From positions 15,109,061 through 15,173,060 of the forward strand of contig OW388304.1 in assembly GCA_936450465.1 (NCBI GenBank): a DNA stretch of 64,000 nucleotides, read 5' to 3'. A program made the position numbers and the translations under genes. Position 1 is the stretch's first letter. The number at the start of each line of letters is the position of its first letter. Positions 48,714 to 58,977 of the stretch are shown piece after piece. The notes below the pieces were generated by a model. That model saw only the letters and a list, made by a program, of their open reading frames with translations, was not told the origin of the DNA and did not search any database. Origin of the DNA: Gibbula magus. Lineage: Eukaryota; Mollusca; Gastropoda; Trochida; Trochidae.

Positions 48714-48987
48714 TTAGCTTGATTAGCACACAATAAACTATTTATGAGGGATTAAAATTTTAGTCATTGCAGATCTCACATCCTGGCCCGCTGCCCATGA
48801 ATTGATCATTTGTTTCAATTGCATAATTGACATTTCTAGCATACATGTAATTTCAGGGAATATAAGATTTTGTACTTCTTGGAAAATGTCTTTTTATAAA
48901 ATCAAATTTACTCAAAAGACCTTTTTTCATGGTGTTTTGAGTAGAGTCTAAAGAATTGTCATTAAAGTCAATGTTTGTTGATTCTGT

Positions 48988-49884
48988 TTATGGCACAATG
49001 GTTGGGTCGGTAACACTTGTGTAGGTTTGGTCTGAGTCCTCTGTTGACGATAGTTCTGGGGACTGATGCATCCCCTCTATTGAGTATGACACATCTGATT
49101 CTTGGTGATGATAATCATTTTGATCTAAATATCTGTCTCTGTTTGGCACTGCAAGTGGTCTTCTGTTAAAATGTCCTCTCTCCTAGCGAGTTCTGTGGTT
49201 TCAGACCTGTTTACCTCCTTTGTATGAAATGTTTCCTTTCTTCTTCTGCACATTTGATTGCCTTGCCAGAGGTAGATTTATTAACCAATCTTCTTTTTTC
49301 ATCCACAATTTTACACTTTTGTTTTCTTCCCTTATAATATCATTCTTCCTGATTTCTACAGTTTATCCTGCACGGAATCACTGGAGGCATTTGTAATTAG
49401 GTCTGACATGAATTCGTCTATCCTATGGTATGTTTGCACATATCTTACATGTTCATTCAGAAGATGGTGGGTCTCCTTTTCAACTTGTTGTATGGAGAAT
49501 TGTTTTCTCAGGTAATCTGATGTGAATCCATTTCCCTTTTCCTGAAATTTGTTTGGTATGTTAGGCATTTCTACAAAATCACTGTATATGTCAGCAGTCC
49601 GTTTGGTTCGTACAGCATTATATAGCCTGCTTTCTTTCATTTAGCTTCCGGCGCCATGTCTTGATCGTTGCTTTTCGGATTTGAAAAGCTTCATACTCCA
49701 CTTCTTTGTCATTCTGCAATTTGAGGTGTGAACCATAATGTCTCTGGGCATAATCCTCCAGTTTGGGATGAGTGATCCCTCTCTGTTCTTCAGTTTCAAC
49801 TGGTGGTACGTCGTCTGCAGTCAATCCAATGAAGCGGGACATCTCTAAAACCTCTTGTTTCAAACTACACTTGTCACTTACCAT
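48988..49884 (-). pseudogene. Unrecognised, frameshifted coding region of the long-TIR element
   Basis: Coding-like sequence starts at ATG 49884 inside the right terminal repeat (MVSDKCSLKQEVLEMSRF) and is open to about 49618. A frame change near 49630 continues as SRLYNAVRTKRTADIYSDFV to 49356. A further change gives EIRKNDIIREENKSVKLWMK, and a last open segment ends at a stop at 48988 (TYTSVTDPTIVP). In total that is about 300 codons with at least two or three frame breaks. The composition is basic, helical and Lys/Glu-rich, with a polar tail. No DDE, RNase-H or zinc-finger signature was seen and I do not recognise the family. One frame break could be an intron rather than decay. Confidence 0.6.
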
Positions 49885-50042
49885 TCAATCAAAGTCTATT
49901 GTACATTGTTTAAGCTACCTATATATTCGCCTTGTTGAAAATGCTCCACGGTGTTGAAAAGACTTGTAAACAAGATGAAATGTGACGCATCCAGTCTTCA
50001 TTAAAATGATATCTTAGTAACAGCAAGTGTCGTCTGAAGTAT

Positions 50043-50054
<12 letters not shown>
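49868..50054 (-). repeat. Right terminal inverted repeat
   Basis: On the minus strand it begins AAATAGAATACTTCAGACG and ends ATGGTAAGTGACAAGTG. The inner end supplies the ATG of the internal coding region and a perfect GTAAGT donor-like sequence. Confidence 0.82.

Positions 50055-50091
<37 letters not shown>
50048..50091. repeat. (TA)n microsatellite
   Basis: About 22 TA dinucleotides, directly outside the right end of the long-TIR element. Confidence 0.95.
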
Positions 50092-50100
<9 letters not shown>

Positions 50101-50438
50101 TTCATTGCATTTGTCAGATGAACTACGGTATATCGGATGAATGTTCTGTTTTGCTTTTTGATGAAATTATGACTTTGCACCATTTATAGAACTATCATCT
50201 TGCCCTGTTTGAAGTGTATCTCTGACACTAGGCTCCACTCCCATTCAGCTGCAGGACCTTATGCTGTTTTGAAGCTTCTTTGTTTTTTACTCTGAATGTT
50301 ATTATTTCAGAGACCTAACCCTAATTTATTCCCCTACCTCAAGCTCCACCTATTTTGTTCTGTTAACTTGTTAATATTTATTTTTTATAGCAGTTACTTG
50401 TATGATAATTATGTGTCTCTTTCTTACTGCAATTTCAG
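50092..50438. other. Upstream region of the CYTH gene
   Basis: Holds the 3' part of a 5' UTR intron (acceptor AATTTCAG at 50431-50438). The first, noncoding exon and promoter could not be placed. Confidence 0.5.
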
Positions 50439-50450
50439 ATCAAATCAAGA

Positions 50451-50606
50451 ATGCCATCAAATGTTGAAATCAAAGCTCGAGTCCAGGACATAGAAGCCCT
50501 GCAACAAAAAGCACAGAGTCTGTGTGACGGGGACTCGGCCATCTTGAAACAAGAGGACACTTTCTTTAACACTCAGAATGGTCGTCTCAAACTTAGACAA
50601 ATAGAG
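50451..50606 (+). CDS. CYTH coding exon 1
   Basis: 156 nt, residues 1-52. The exon begins at 50439 after TTTCAG; donor ATAGAG|GTAATA. It contains VEIKAR and the first strands ending LKLRQIE. Confidence 0.92.
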
Positions 50607-53590
50607 GTAATAACCCTTTACTTGCTAATCTGAACTACCCCAGTAGACAGTTTCACACTGAATCAAAGTTGAAATGACCTTGAATTATGATTGGATATAA
50701 ATTTGCATTGACGTTGAAATCCCAACATTATTTCAGTGTCCTATAGTGGAACAACCAAAGTTCAAGCTTACTGTTTCCTTAAGCGGAATTTTCAAAGGGA
50801 GGGGTCATAATGTTGGCAATTTTCAAAAGAGTTGGGGAGGGTGGGGGATGCAAGCTCGAACACCATGTACCACCTCCTCTGGTTCAGCCACTGGTTTCAC
50901 CCCTAATGAAAGTTTCCTGTGTCGAGCATTCTCATTATAACCATGACCAGAGCCACAGAACCAAACCTGGGATGCTTCATAGGCAGACAGAAAAAAGTAG
51001 CCTAGGTGTCATCTCATTATGTTCTTGTCACAAAATATTGAAGAAATTGCTTTCATTTCCTAATTTCTATTTCAGGATTCTAAATCCCAGTTAATCTTCT
51101 ACGATCGGCCAGATCAAGCAGGCCCCAAATTTTCAGAATTTCACGTTGCTCTCATCGATGACCCTGAAAATCTCAAGGTAAACCTTTGTTCTGTTTCCAT
51201 GGTTAAAATCCATATTGTTGTTAAAAAATGTTGTATATACTACTCTCAGTGCAAATTGTGAAATGGTGTTAACAATAACTGATTGTAAGTTATGAATACA
51301 TAAAAACATCAATTTATTGTCAAAGATAATTTCTTTTTTTTTCATAGATAATATTTTTACCATGTTAATTGTATGTATTCCAAAAACTTTTTCACACAAA
51401 TATTGGCATAATGTAGCAGAGGTTATGTGGGAATATGCGGTATGAATTGAGTAAACTGTTTTTGGAGAGAATGTTTATCCTTTAGTCAAACAGAGGCAAT
51501 TCAAAGATGTCTAATATCAAATCTAAGCAATAAGAATTCTTTAACAATCACACAATATCAAAATCTTTGTATCAGACACCCCTGATTTAATTATCAACAT
51601 TTGCCCCGTAATGCTAAAATAACCAGCCAATATTGCCATTGCCCAGACGAGATGATGAGTCACCATCAACTTTAAAATCACAACATTTCAGTAGCTAATT
51701 AAATACAACCTATAGATAGCAATTAGTAGCCATACTAGCCAACCCTTAGCATTACGAGGTACATGCTGAGAAGACAATCAGGGAATTTGCAGAAACCTTG
51801 GGGATAAAAATACCTGATGTGTATCGCATTGATTAGATAGAGGATATTTTTTCTGTTTTCAGTGCAATATCACTTATCTCTCATCTTGTGACGGGGTAAA
51901 GCACAGCCACGAGTGAAAATATTGGCTTTACCCCGTCACAAGATGAGAGATAAGTGATATTGCACTGAAAACACAAAATATTCTGTTTATTATATGCTTC
52001 TTTGGTTGGAAATATGGTGTTTTACGTCCAAAATTGCTTCAATTGATTGAGTTCTGGCTATGTCATACCATTGTTGCTATATCACTTAGCAACGGCGATG
52101 ACGTCGCGTTGATTGTAAACGTGACGCCATACCACTGTACACATGACGTCATTCCCTCAAACTGAGAAAACTCAGTCTCACATCGCTTAGCATATAATAA
52201 AATCACCATAGTGTAACGTTCCTAATAAAAGCATATAACAGTTTACAACATTTTGCCAGGCAGGGTATCATGTAGATTTCTCAGAATATGTCACAGGAGA
52301 TTTTCAAGGAAATGTATAATTTAACATGACTCAAACTATGGCATCATAATAACTTTACCCTAGATAAAAATGATTCCATCCTACTATTACACTGTTATTG
52401 AGTTGTTAAACGTTGAGGACCGTTGTCTCCCCCAGGTGACCCTAGACAAGGCGTATGGCATCAAGGGTCAGGTGAAGAAGACACGGTACCTCTACATGGT
52501 CGGCCAGACCCGGGTCCACGTGGACAAAGTGCAGGGTCTCGGAGACTTCATGGAACTGGAGGTGAGGAACTGTGTAATACCTAACCCTTTGCAGTGGTGG
52601 ATCAAGAGGAAGGGAGCCGGAGGGTCGGTTCAGGGGGTTGTCCTCCCCTCCTCCTAAAGTGTATTAAAGGGACACTGCGTCGAGGATAAAAATGAGATCA
52701 CTTTTATCTATCTATGCTGATTAACGTTCTGCTAAGGAGTTACACTTTGCTTCACTGTCTACATGAAGAAGTTTTTATTACTAATTACTTGAATTGTCTG
52801 AAATTAGGGGTCTGTGACTATTTACCAGACACGTTAACGTCGTTAATCAGCATAGGTAGATACATCTCATTCCATATTTATCCTCGACGCGGTGTCCCTT
52901 TAAAATATGGATGTTCCTTTGATATTTTCAACATACACCATAATGAAAACCAGTGTGTTACCAAATGGAATACTATTTGTTACAGCGAATACACTTCACC
53001 CTCTGAGATACATAAGCTTTTACAACATGAAGAATAAGCTGATTTTACAGCGTACGTAAAGGGACACTGCGTCGAGGATAAAAATGAGATCAGATTTATC
53101 TACCTATGCTTCGCTTGACTGTATTGATGGAGTTGTTTTATTACTAATAACTTCAAAGTGTCTGAATTTGGGGTCTGTCACTCGTTAGCAGACACGCTAA
53201 TCAGCATGGGTAGATAAGTCTGATCTCATAATTATCCTTGACGTGGTGTCCCTTTAATTAGTGCCTTATCAAATGTGTATCCTAATTAGTGCTCCTTTTT
53301 AAGCATCCAGGCCACTTATTACATGGACTTTCACTGTTCTTAGATAATTGTCCAGCACCTAACTTCAGCTTTTTGGTTCCGTCCAAACACCACTTTGCAT
53401 GTTAGATGCACATGACCAGTTCAAATATATATGACCCTTTTTTACTCTACAGGTTTGTATGAAACCTAATCAGACTGTACAAGAAGGTCAAGACATCGCC
53501 AACAATTTGATGGAAAAACTCGGAATTCAGCAGAGTGATCTCATCGAAGGAGCATACATGGATCTCCTTCTCAAGGGGAATAACTCTTAA
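50451..53590 (+). CDS. CYTH-domain protein, CyaB/class IV adenylyl cyclase-like, complete
   Basis: Four coding exons (50451-50606, 51076-51177, 52436-52561, 53453-53590), all joined in phase 0, encode 173 aa. CYTH proteins form a tunnel of beta strands that binds triphosphates with divalent metal; the group includes class IV adenylyl cyclases, thiamine triphosphatases and inorganic triphosphatases. Seen here: NVEIKARV at 4-11 (the ExExK-type motif with Asn in the first acidic place), GRLKLRQ (44-50), KTRYLYMVGQTRVHVDKVQG (about 105-124) and LGDFMELE (125-132), then the C-terminal helices. The length matches compact CyaB-like members rather than the longer vertebrate ThTPase. Substrate cannot be predicted. 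The last residues and stop codon fall in a minisatellite. Confidence 0.92.
51076..51177 (+). CDS. CYTH coding exon 2
   Basis: 102 nt, residues 53-86. Acceptor TTTCAG|GATTCT, donor CTCAAG|GTAAAC. It encodes SQLIFYDRPDQAGPKFSEF. Confidence 0.92.
51854..51973. mobile_element. Perfect inverted repeat, 49-bp arms, in CYTH intron 2
   Basis: Arm 51854-51902 (TGTTTTCAGTGCAATATCAC...GGGTAAAGC) is exactly complementary to 51925-51973, around a 22-nt loop. Foldback or MITE-like; no target duplication was identified. Confidence 0.88.
52436..52561 (+). CDS. CYTH coding exon 3
   Basis: 126 nt, residues 87-128. Acceptor CCCCAG|GTGACC, donor CTGGAG|GTGAGG. It holds the family's Arg-rich strand TRYLYMVGQTRVHVDKVQG and GDFMELE. 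GC content is clearly higher than in the flanking introns. Confidence 0.93.
52667..52900. mobile_element. 234-bp MITE, AAGGGACAC ends, TA target (CYTH intron 3)
   Basis: TA flanks both sides (52665-52666, 52901-52902). Arms of about 60 bp begin AAGGGACACTGCGTCGAGGA, with partial complementarity throughout (GCTGATTAACG / CGTTAATCAGC). The ends and TA target fit a Tc1/mariner-derived MITE (inference). Confidence 0.85.
53059..53254. mobile_element. 196-bp MITE, second copy of the AAGGGACAC family
   Basis: Same termini, TA at 53057-53058 and 53255-53256, and the same ATAAAAATGAGATCAG... arm. The interior (GTCTGAATTTGGGGTCTGT) is related to the copy at 52667. Confidence 0.85.
53453..53590 (+). 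CDS. CYTH coding exon 4
   Basis: 138 nt including the stop. Acceptor CTACAG|GTTTGT. It encodes KPNQTVQEGQDIANNLMEKL and AYMDLLLKGNNS. The final codons AAGGGGAATAACTCTTAA are the first unit of the repeat that follows. Confidence 0.92.
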   Translation, partial: VCMKPNQTVQEGQDIANNLMEKLGIQQSDLIEGAYMDLLLKGNNS

Positions 53591-53775
53591 ACTCATAGGC
53601 CTCAAAGGGATAACTCTTCAACTGATAGGCCTCAGCAGGAATAACTCTTTAACGGATAGGCCTCAAGGGGAATAACTCTTCAACTGATAGGCCTTAGGGG
53701 GAATAACTCTTCAACTGATGGGTCTCTAGGGGAACAACTCTTAGCTGATAGGTCTCAAGAAGAACAACTCTTAAG
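53569..53775 (+). repeat. ~31-bp minisatellite across CYTH stop codon and 3' UTR
   Basis: About six to seven units of CTCAAGGGGAATAACTCTTA + ACTGATAGGC with substitutions. The first unit encodes the last residues and the stop at 53588-53590. Confidence 0.88.
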
Positions 53776-54026
53776 AGATGCCTGAAGGGTAATTGTCATT
53801 TGCCTTTCAAAATGTTAATGAATCTTCCATTCCAAAATCATAATTAAATCTGTCATTTCATTAGTTATTATTTTTTCATGTCAGTATTCCATATTCCAGT
53901 ATGCATTTATGAATGGTTGTTTTGTATTGTGTATGTTGAGTAAACAGTCATCTCAAGATCAACATGAGATTTTGTGCTTAAGGTGCTTTGTTATTGCATG
54001 TATATTTGTAACCTAATATGCTTCTC

Positions 54027-54032
54027 AATAAA
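54027..54032 (+). terminator. Probable polyadenylation signal of the CYTH gene
   Basis: AATAAA about 440 nt after the stop, the first clear canonical hexamer downstream on the plus strand. The cleavage site was not identified. Confidence 0.55.
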
Positions 54033-54122
54033 ATAATACATTTTGACATAAATACTTTTTCTTGTCTTTGCCTGAAACTTATATCTCTGAGTACAAACAA
54101 GGTCAAGGTCTTTTGAAAAGAT

Positions 54123-54199
54123 GGGGGGGGGGGTCCACTTTTGGGGTGACGTCCCCATACCTGCCCATGCAAAAGATTTCCCCCCCCCCCCCCCCCCCC
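54123..54199. repeat. G11 and C20 homopolymer pair
   Basis: G run at 54123-54133 and C run at 54180-54199, able to pair with each other or form G-quadruplex/i-motif structures. The nearby CATCCTGGATCCGCC is a dispersed-repeat-like end. Lengths may be affected by sequencing error. Confidence 0.8.
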
Positions 54200-54510
54200 A
54201 TCCTGGATCCGCCATCTGACAACAGTGCAACCATATTAAGTCCAAAATATGCCACAGATGTTACCACAACAGATTAAAAACGACAACCACAACAAACAGT
54301 AAGAGATTTAAAGGAACGTACCTGGTTACCATGTTACCATGGTATGGTTACCAAGATATCATCCAGTGGCTTTACAACAATCCCTACTGTGTCCTTGAGA
54401 ACATTTGACTAAATCACTTATCTTGACTGGAATTTGGATCTAAGCCAATATACATTGGTACTAGATAAGAGTAGACTCATCAAAATCAACACACTATTAA
54501 TTGACATCAA

Positions 54511-54969
54511 TGGTAACACAACTCGAGAGAACCATGTCACATTAGTGGTAACACAACTCGAGAGAACCATGTCACATTAGTGGTAACACAACTCGAGAGA
54601 ACCATGTCACATTAGTGGTAACACAACTCGAGAGAACCATGTCACATAAGTGGTAACACAACTCGAGAGAACCATGTCACATTAGTGGTAACACAACTCG
54701 AGAGAACCATGTCACATTAGTGGTAACACAACTCGAGAGAACCATGTCACATTAGTGGTAACACAACTCGAGAGAACCATGTCACATTAGTGGTAACACA
54801 ACTCGAGAGAACCATGTCACATTAGTGGTAACACAACTCGAGAGAACCATGTCACATCAGTGGTAACACAACTCGAGAGAACCATGTCACATCAGTGGTA
54901 ACACAACTCGAGAGAACCATGTCACATCAGTGGTAACACAACTCGAGAGAACCATGTCACATTAGTGGT
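54511..54969 (+). repeat. 35-bp satellite, homogenised block A (13 copies)
   Basis: Monomer TGGTAACACAACTCGAGAGA + ACCATGTCACATTAG, nearly invariant, period exactly 35 (54511, 54546, 54581). Confidence 0.95.
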
Positions 54970-55469
54970 CACACACAACAGAGAAACTCATGACATCAAT
55001 GGTAACACAATGCACGAGAAAATGTGATAAATGGTTCCACAATTTCAGAGAAACATGACATAAATGATTCCACAATTAGAGAGAAACATGACTTAAAGGA
55101 TATCACAATTCGAGAGAATCACATGTCAAAATGGTACGACATCATGAGAAACATATTATAACATCAATGGTAGGCCTACCACAATTCGAGATAAATGCAT
55201 GTCAAAATGGTAACACAATGCCAGAGAAACACGTGTCAAAATGGTACTACATAATGAGAAACATATTATAACATCAATCTTACACGAGAAAAACATTATA
55301 TCAAAGGTGCTACATTATATGACATCATCCTGGTTCCCGGGCCTTCGTTCTCGCAGAAGAGCAGCGAGAACGAAGGCCCGGGAACCAGGATGCACATGAC
55401 ATTTAGTAGTACCACAATACGCGTGATACACATATCTATTTGTACTACAACAGGAGAAAACCACGTGAC
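54970..55469 (+). repeat. Decayed 35-bp satellite linking blocks A and B
   Basis: Irregular monomers (TGGTAACACAATGCACGAGA, ATGGTACGACATCATGAGAA) keep the TGGTA..CAC..GAGAAA frame with point changes and indels. A palindromic insertion lies at 55326-55392. Confidence 0.78.
55326..55392. mobile_element. 67-bp foldback insertion, 29-bp perfect arms
   Basis: CATCCTGGTTCCCGGGCCTT CGTTCTCGC (55326-55354) and its exact complement at 55364-55392, loop of 9 nt. The flanks TATATGACAT and CACATGACAT agree at 8 of 10 positions, consistent with a decayed duplication. It begins CATCCT and ends AGGATG like the element at 33005-33081. Confidence 0.85.
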
Positions 55470-56243
55470 ATCAATGGTACCTCAGCACGAGAGAATAACA
55501 CGACAGTAATGGTACCTCAGCACGAGAGAATCACACGACAGTAATGGTACCTCAGCACGAGAGAATCACACGACAGTAATGGTACCTCAACACGAGAGAA
55601 ACACACGACAGTAATGGTACCTCAGCACGAGAGAAACACACGACAGTAATGGTACCTCAGCACGAGAGAAACACACGACAGTAATGGTACCTCACCACGA
55701 GAGATTCACACGACAGTAATGGTATCTCAACACGAGAGAAACAACAGTAAGGGTACCTCAGCACGAGAGAAACACACGACAGCAATGGTACCTCACCACG
55801 AGAGAATCACACGACAGTAATGGTACCTCAACACGAGAGAAACACACGACAGTAATGGTACCTCAGCACGAGAGAAACACACGACAGTAATGGTACCTCA
55901 GCACGAGAGAAACACGACAGTAATGGTACCTCAGCACGAGAGAATCACACGACAGTAATGGTACCTCATCACGAGAGAAACACACGACAGTAATGGTACC
56001 TCAGCACGAGAGAAACACACGACAGTAATGGCACCTCAGCACGAGAGAAACACACGACAGTAATGGTACCTTAGCACGAGAGAAACACACGACAGTAATG
56101 GTACCTCAGCACGAGAGAAACACACGACAGTAATGGTACCTTAGCACGAGAGAAAAACACGACAGTAATGGTACCTCAGCACGAGAGAAACACACGACAG
56201 TAATGGTACCTTAGCACGAGAGAAACACACGACAGTAATGGTA
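55470..56243 (+). repeat. 35-bp satellite, homogenised block B (~22 copies)
   Basis: Monomer TGGTACCTCAGCACGAGAGA + AACACACGACAGTAA, period 35 (55511, 55546). Variants are mainly AATC/AAAC and CCTCA/CCTTA, plus a few shortened units. Confidence 0.94.
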
Positions 56244-56249
56244 TCACCA

Positions 56250-57320
56250 TACCAGAAATACCTATTTCAACAATACAACGACTGAAATCCACTTTGTAGA
56301 CTGAAACCCACTTTATTAATGGAAAGACTAGAGAAACGTTGACGTCAATTGAATATCAACACTATGCGAAAACACATATCAAACTGAAGATGATCTATTC
56401 TTGCTTCAAAATAATAATGATAAGTTACATCTTTACTTTGAAAGAGTGAAATAAGAATGGTAACAAAGCATCGGGCTCCTAAGTAAAGGAAGAAAATACG
56501 TCAATTTTGAAACATACACGTTTTAAAACAAGTATTACTAATACATGTTGTGATAAAAGAAAATAAAAAGAATACCTGCTGAGAACTTAAGGCATGGAAC
56601 CTGATCCAAATTATATGTAAGTTACTTACGGTGAAAACTCTTACCATTTTGGGTTTGTATGTTCACTATACAATAACAAGAGAGAGAAAACGTATGTTAT
56701 CCTTTAAAAGCATATTTTACGAACCATACATCAATACATATTGCGCTGTTTTTAGAGTGCAGACATGCCATTTGTCAACATGTGGTTGAGGTGGTTAGTC
56801 CCTCATTCATGAGACCAAACGATTATATTTCCTGCATTCAAGTTTCTATATTGTAACAGGGTTTCTGTAATAAAAAGTGAATTAAAAAAAAAAAGAGTAA
56901 TATCAGTGTATCACATCGTTGCTGTATGAATGTCATATCTATTTCTTGAATCTCGTACCACACATCTTACTTTGTTTATATGGACCCTACATCACAGTCA
57001 TATACATGTACAGGCCTATCGATATTGGGAGAATAAGACTTTGCGTCATGTGTCCCTCAGAAATGGTCAGAAGAGATTAATTTGATTTCAAACAGCTATG
57101 GTCAGTCAAAGGATAGGCATAGGAATAAGATGAGAAAAAGTCACCCATTAAAAGACAGGTGCACTTATTGCGCATGCAAGGAGCGCGAGTATGATGACCA
57201 GAGAGGGTTCGCCATATGAAAATGCGGGACTTTTAAAATACATGTATGGCGTATGGCAGTTGAAGTAGCATAGAAGACCAGCGTTGATTAAATATGAGCA
57301 CACTATATCAATCAATCAAT
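56250..57320. other. Gene-free stretch
   Basis: AT-rich, with a poly(A) run near 56883 and (ATCA)n at 57307-57328. No coding region was recognised. Confidence 0.5.
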
Positions 57321-57329
57321 CAATCAATA

Positions 57330-57700
57330 TAGTCATTTCTAGAGCGCTAATGTCCAGTTCTGGAGAGGACTGCTCAAAAGCTCTATATTGACAGTAGGCT
57401 ATCTCAAAGAGGTAGGTTTTCAGTTGAGTTGAGTTGAGGATATCCTCTGCTGATCTTAGGAAGCCAGGAAGCTTGCTCCACAGAGATGGGCCAACACATC
57501 GAAAAGTCCTCCAAAAGTTTTTGTGCGACCAGGAACTATCTCAGAGATGTGTTGCTGAGATGACCGCAGTTGGCGTGATGGCTGATATACTTGTACAAGC
57601 TCGGTCAAATACGTTGGTGCATCTTGGTGCAAGCGCCTGAACATCAGCACAATGATCTTGTATTGAATCCGTTGACGAATCGGCAGCCAATGTAGGCCCT
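57330..57700 (+). repeat. Possible dispersed repeat (AGAGCGCTAATGTCCAG type)
   Basis: TTCTAGAGCGCTAATGTCC followed by GGTAGGTTTTCAGTTGAG and AGGAAGCCAGGAAGCTTG has the look of a repeat found in many marine invertebrate genomes. A related start occurs near 36107. Open frames of about 66 codons on both strands are incidental. Confidence 0.45.
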
Positions 57701-58396
57701 TTCATTGTTTTGTGCCTTATTATAAGATTATCATTAATCACTTATCATTGAAACTATTTGCGTGGGGCGATACAATATAATATACAATATAAACTTTACA
57801 TGTCAAATATTTGTCAATTATGTGGATAGGGCTTCTTTAAGTTTTCTTTAACTTGTGCCCAATCCATTTCTTAAATCAATCAAATATGTGTTCAATCAAT
57901 AGATAACAGACTTTCGAAGGACTGCAATTCGAACTTTTGTAATAGATAAATTTGATTTAATCAGATAATCTGGAGCATGCATATTTATAAGTTTGTAAAA
58001 AGTACAACGTTTCTTATTTACACGCATCTATTTTTTAAAAGTCGCCAACCAGTTTCTTTGTTTAAGTTGTCTCTTGAATCAAACTTTGGTGGATCAATTA
58101 CAATTTTTGCAGCTTCAAATTGCACCTTTTCAAGTTTGTCACGCAAAACATCAGAAAAGTTATGCAAGCCTTCATAATCATGAAATGATTCGAATATCTA
58201 TTTCATACATACATGATAAAAGTGCTTCTATTCAAAACGTACTTTACACATGTAGAGAAGTCCTTAATTTTGAAATCTTTTCTATTGTCCGAGAACATAA
58301 GGCCAAGATGTTTATGTTGATGTACACCTTCCAATTGATCATTATGGATACAAATATAAGGAGAAACCATGATACCGAGGATATGGTAAGATTGTG

Positions 58397-58453
58397 GACC
58401 CTGATAGGAAGGAAAAACCCGAGGATGCGAAGTTTTTCGTGACTATCAGGGTC
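58397..58453. repeat. 57-bp imperfect hairpin
   Basis: GACCCTGATAG (58397-58407) and CTATCAGGGTC (58443-58453) are exact complements. Inside, GAAAAAC can pair with GTTTTTC. Possibly a small foldback element. Confidence 0.6.
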
Positions 58454-58920
58454 TAAAATGTTTTTTAAGTGTACAACCATTCTCTTCCCACAGAGGTTAC
58501 TCCCTTCAGATTTCCACTCCTAACCTCTGTTGTTTTTCGCTTGAAATCGGGGGCTTTTACAACAGGCTTTTTAAAAATTATTGTTATCGCGTTATATTGA
58601 GGATCCCTGGTAAATAGAGTCGTTCATAAAATCCTTGTTTGAAACCTGAAATCAGCCTGTTAACAGCCGCGCTATATGAGTTGCGTTTGTACCGTGGAAT
58701 TTTATCGGCCTCGTCGGCGCACTATATAGACTAAAGCGCTTGCTCACGTACCACAGGTGTTAGTGGATACGGGTTCTTCAAAACATTTGCTGTTCATATT
58801 CTGTTATAGATTTGAGAAATTTTTCAAAATTAGTCAAAGTTAGTTTCTTCAGATATTTACTTTCAAGCCGTCATCTTAGCAAATATATCAGGGTTTACAA
58901 TCATTGTAATTTCTTCTAAC

Positions 58921-58977
58921 AGGGTTTACAACTGTCTGTGTAAACCCTCCTGGAGGGACTTACAATGTTGTAAGTCC
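58921..58977. repeat. Two adjacent hairpins
   Basis: AGGGTTTACA / TGTAAACCCT (58921-58948) and GGACTTACAA / TTGTAAGTCC (58956-58977), linked by CTGGAG. AGGGTTTACA also occurs alone at 58890. Confidence 0.75.

Larger units (their letters stand above)
48529..50054 (-). mobile_element. DNA transposon-like element with ~185-bp terminal inverted repeats
   Basis: Left arm 48529-48713 and right arm 49868-50054 are near-complementary. Shared stretches include GACGACACTTGCTGT, ACTGGATGCGTC, CTTGTTTACAAGTCTTTTCA and GGAGCATTTTCAACA, then GCGAATATATAGGTAGCTTA and GTGACAAGTG. The 1.15-kb interior carries a decayed coding region on the minus strand. No transposase signature was recognised, so the superfamily is unknown. 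The right outer end runs into a (TA)n tract, which hides any target duplication. Confidence 0.82.

Noticed and set aside
49618..49884. Independent small gene of 88 aa at the start of the long-TIR element
   Set aside because: It begins in the inverted repeat and the downstream frames look like its continuation after frame breaks, so it is treated as part of one decayed coding region.
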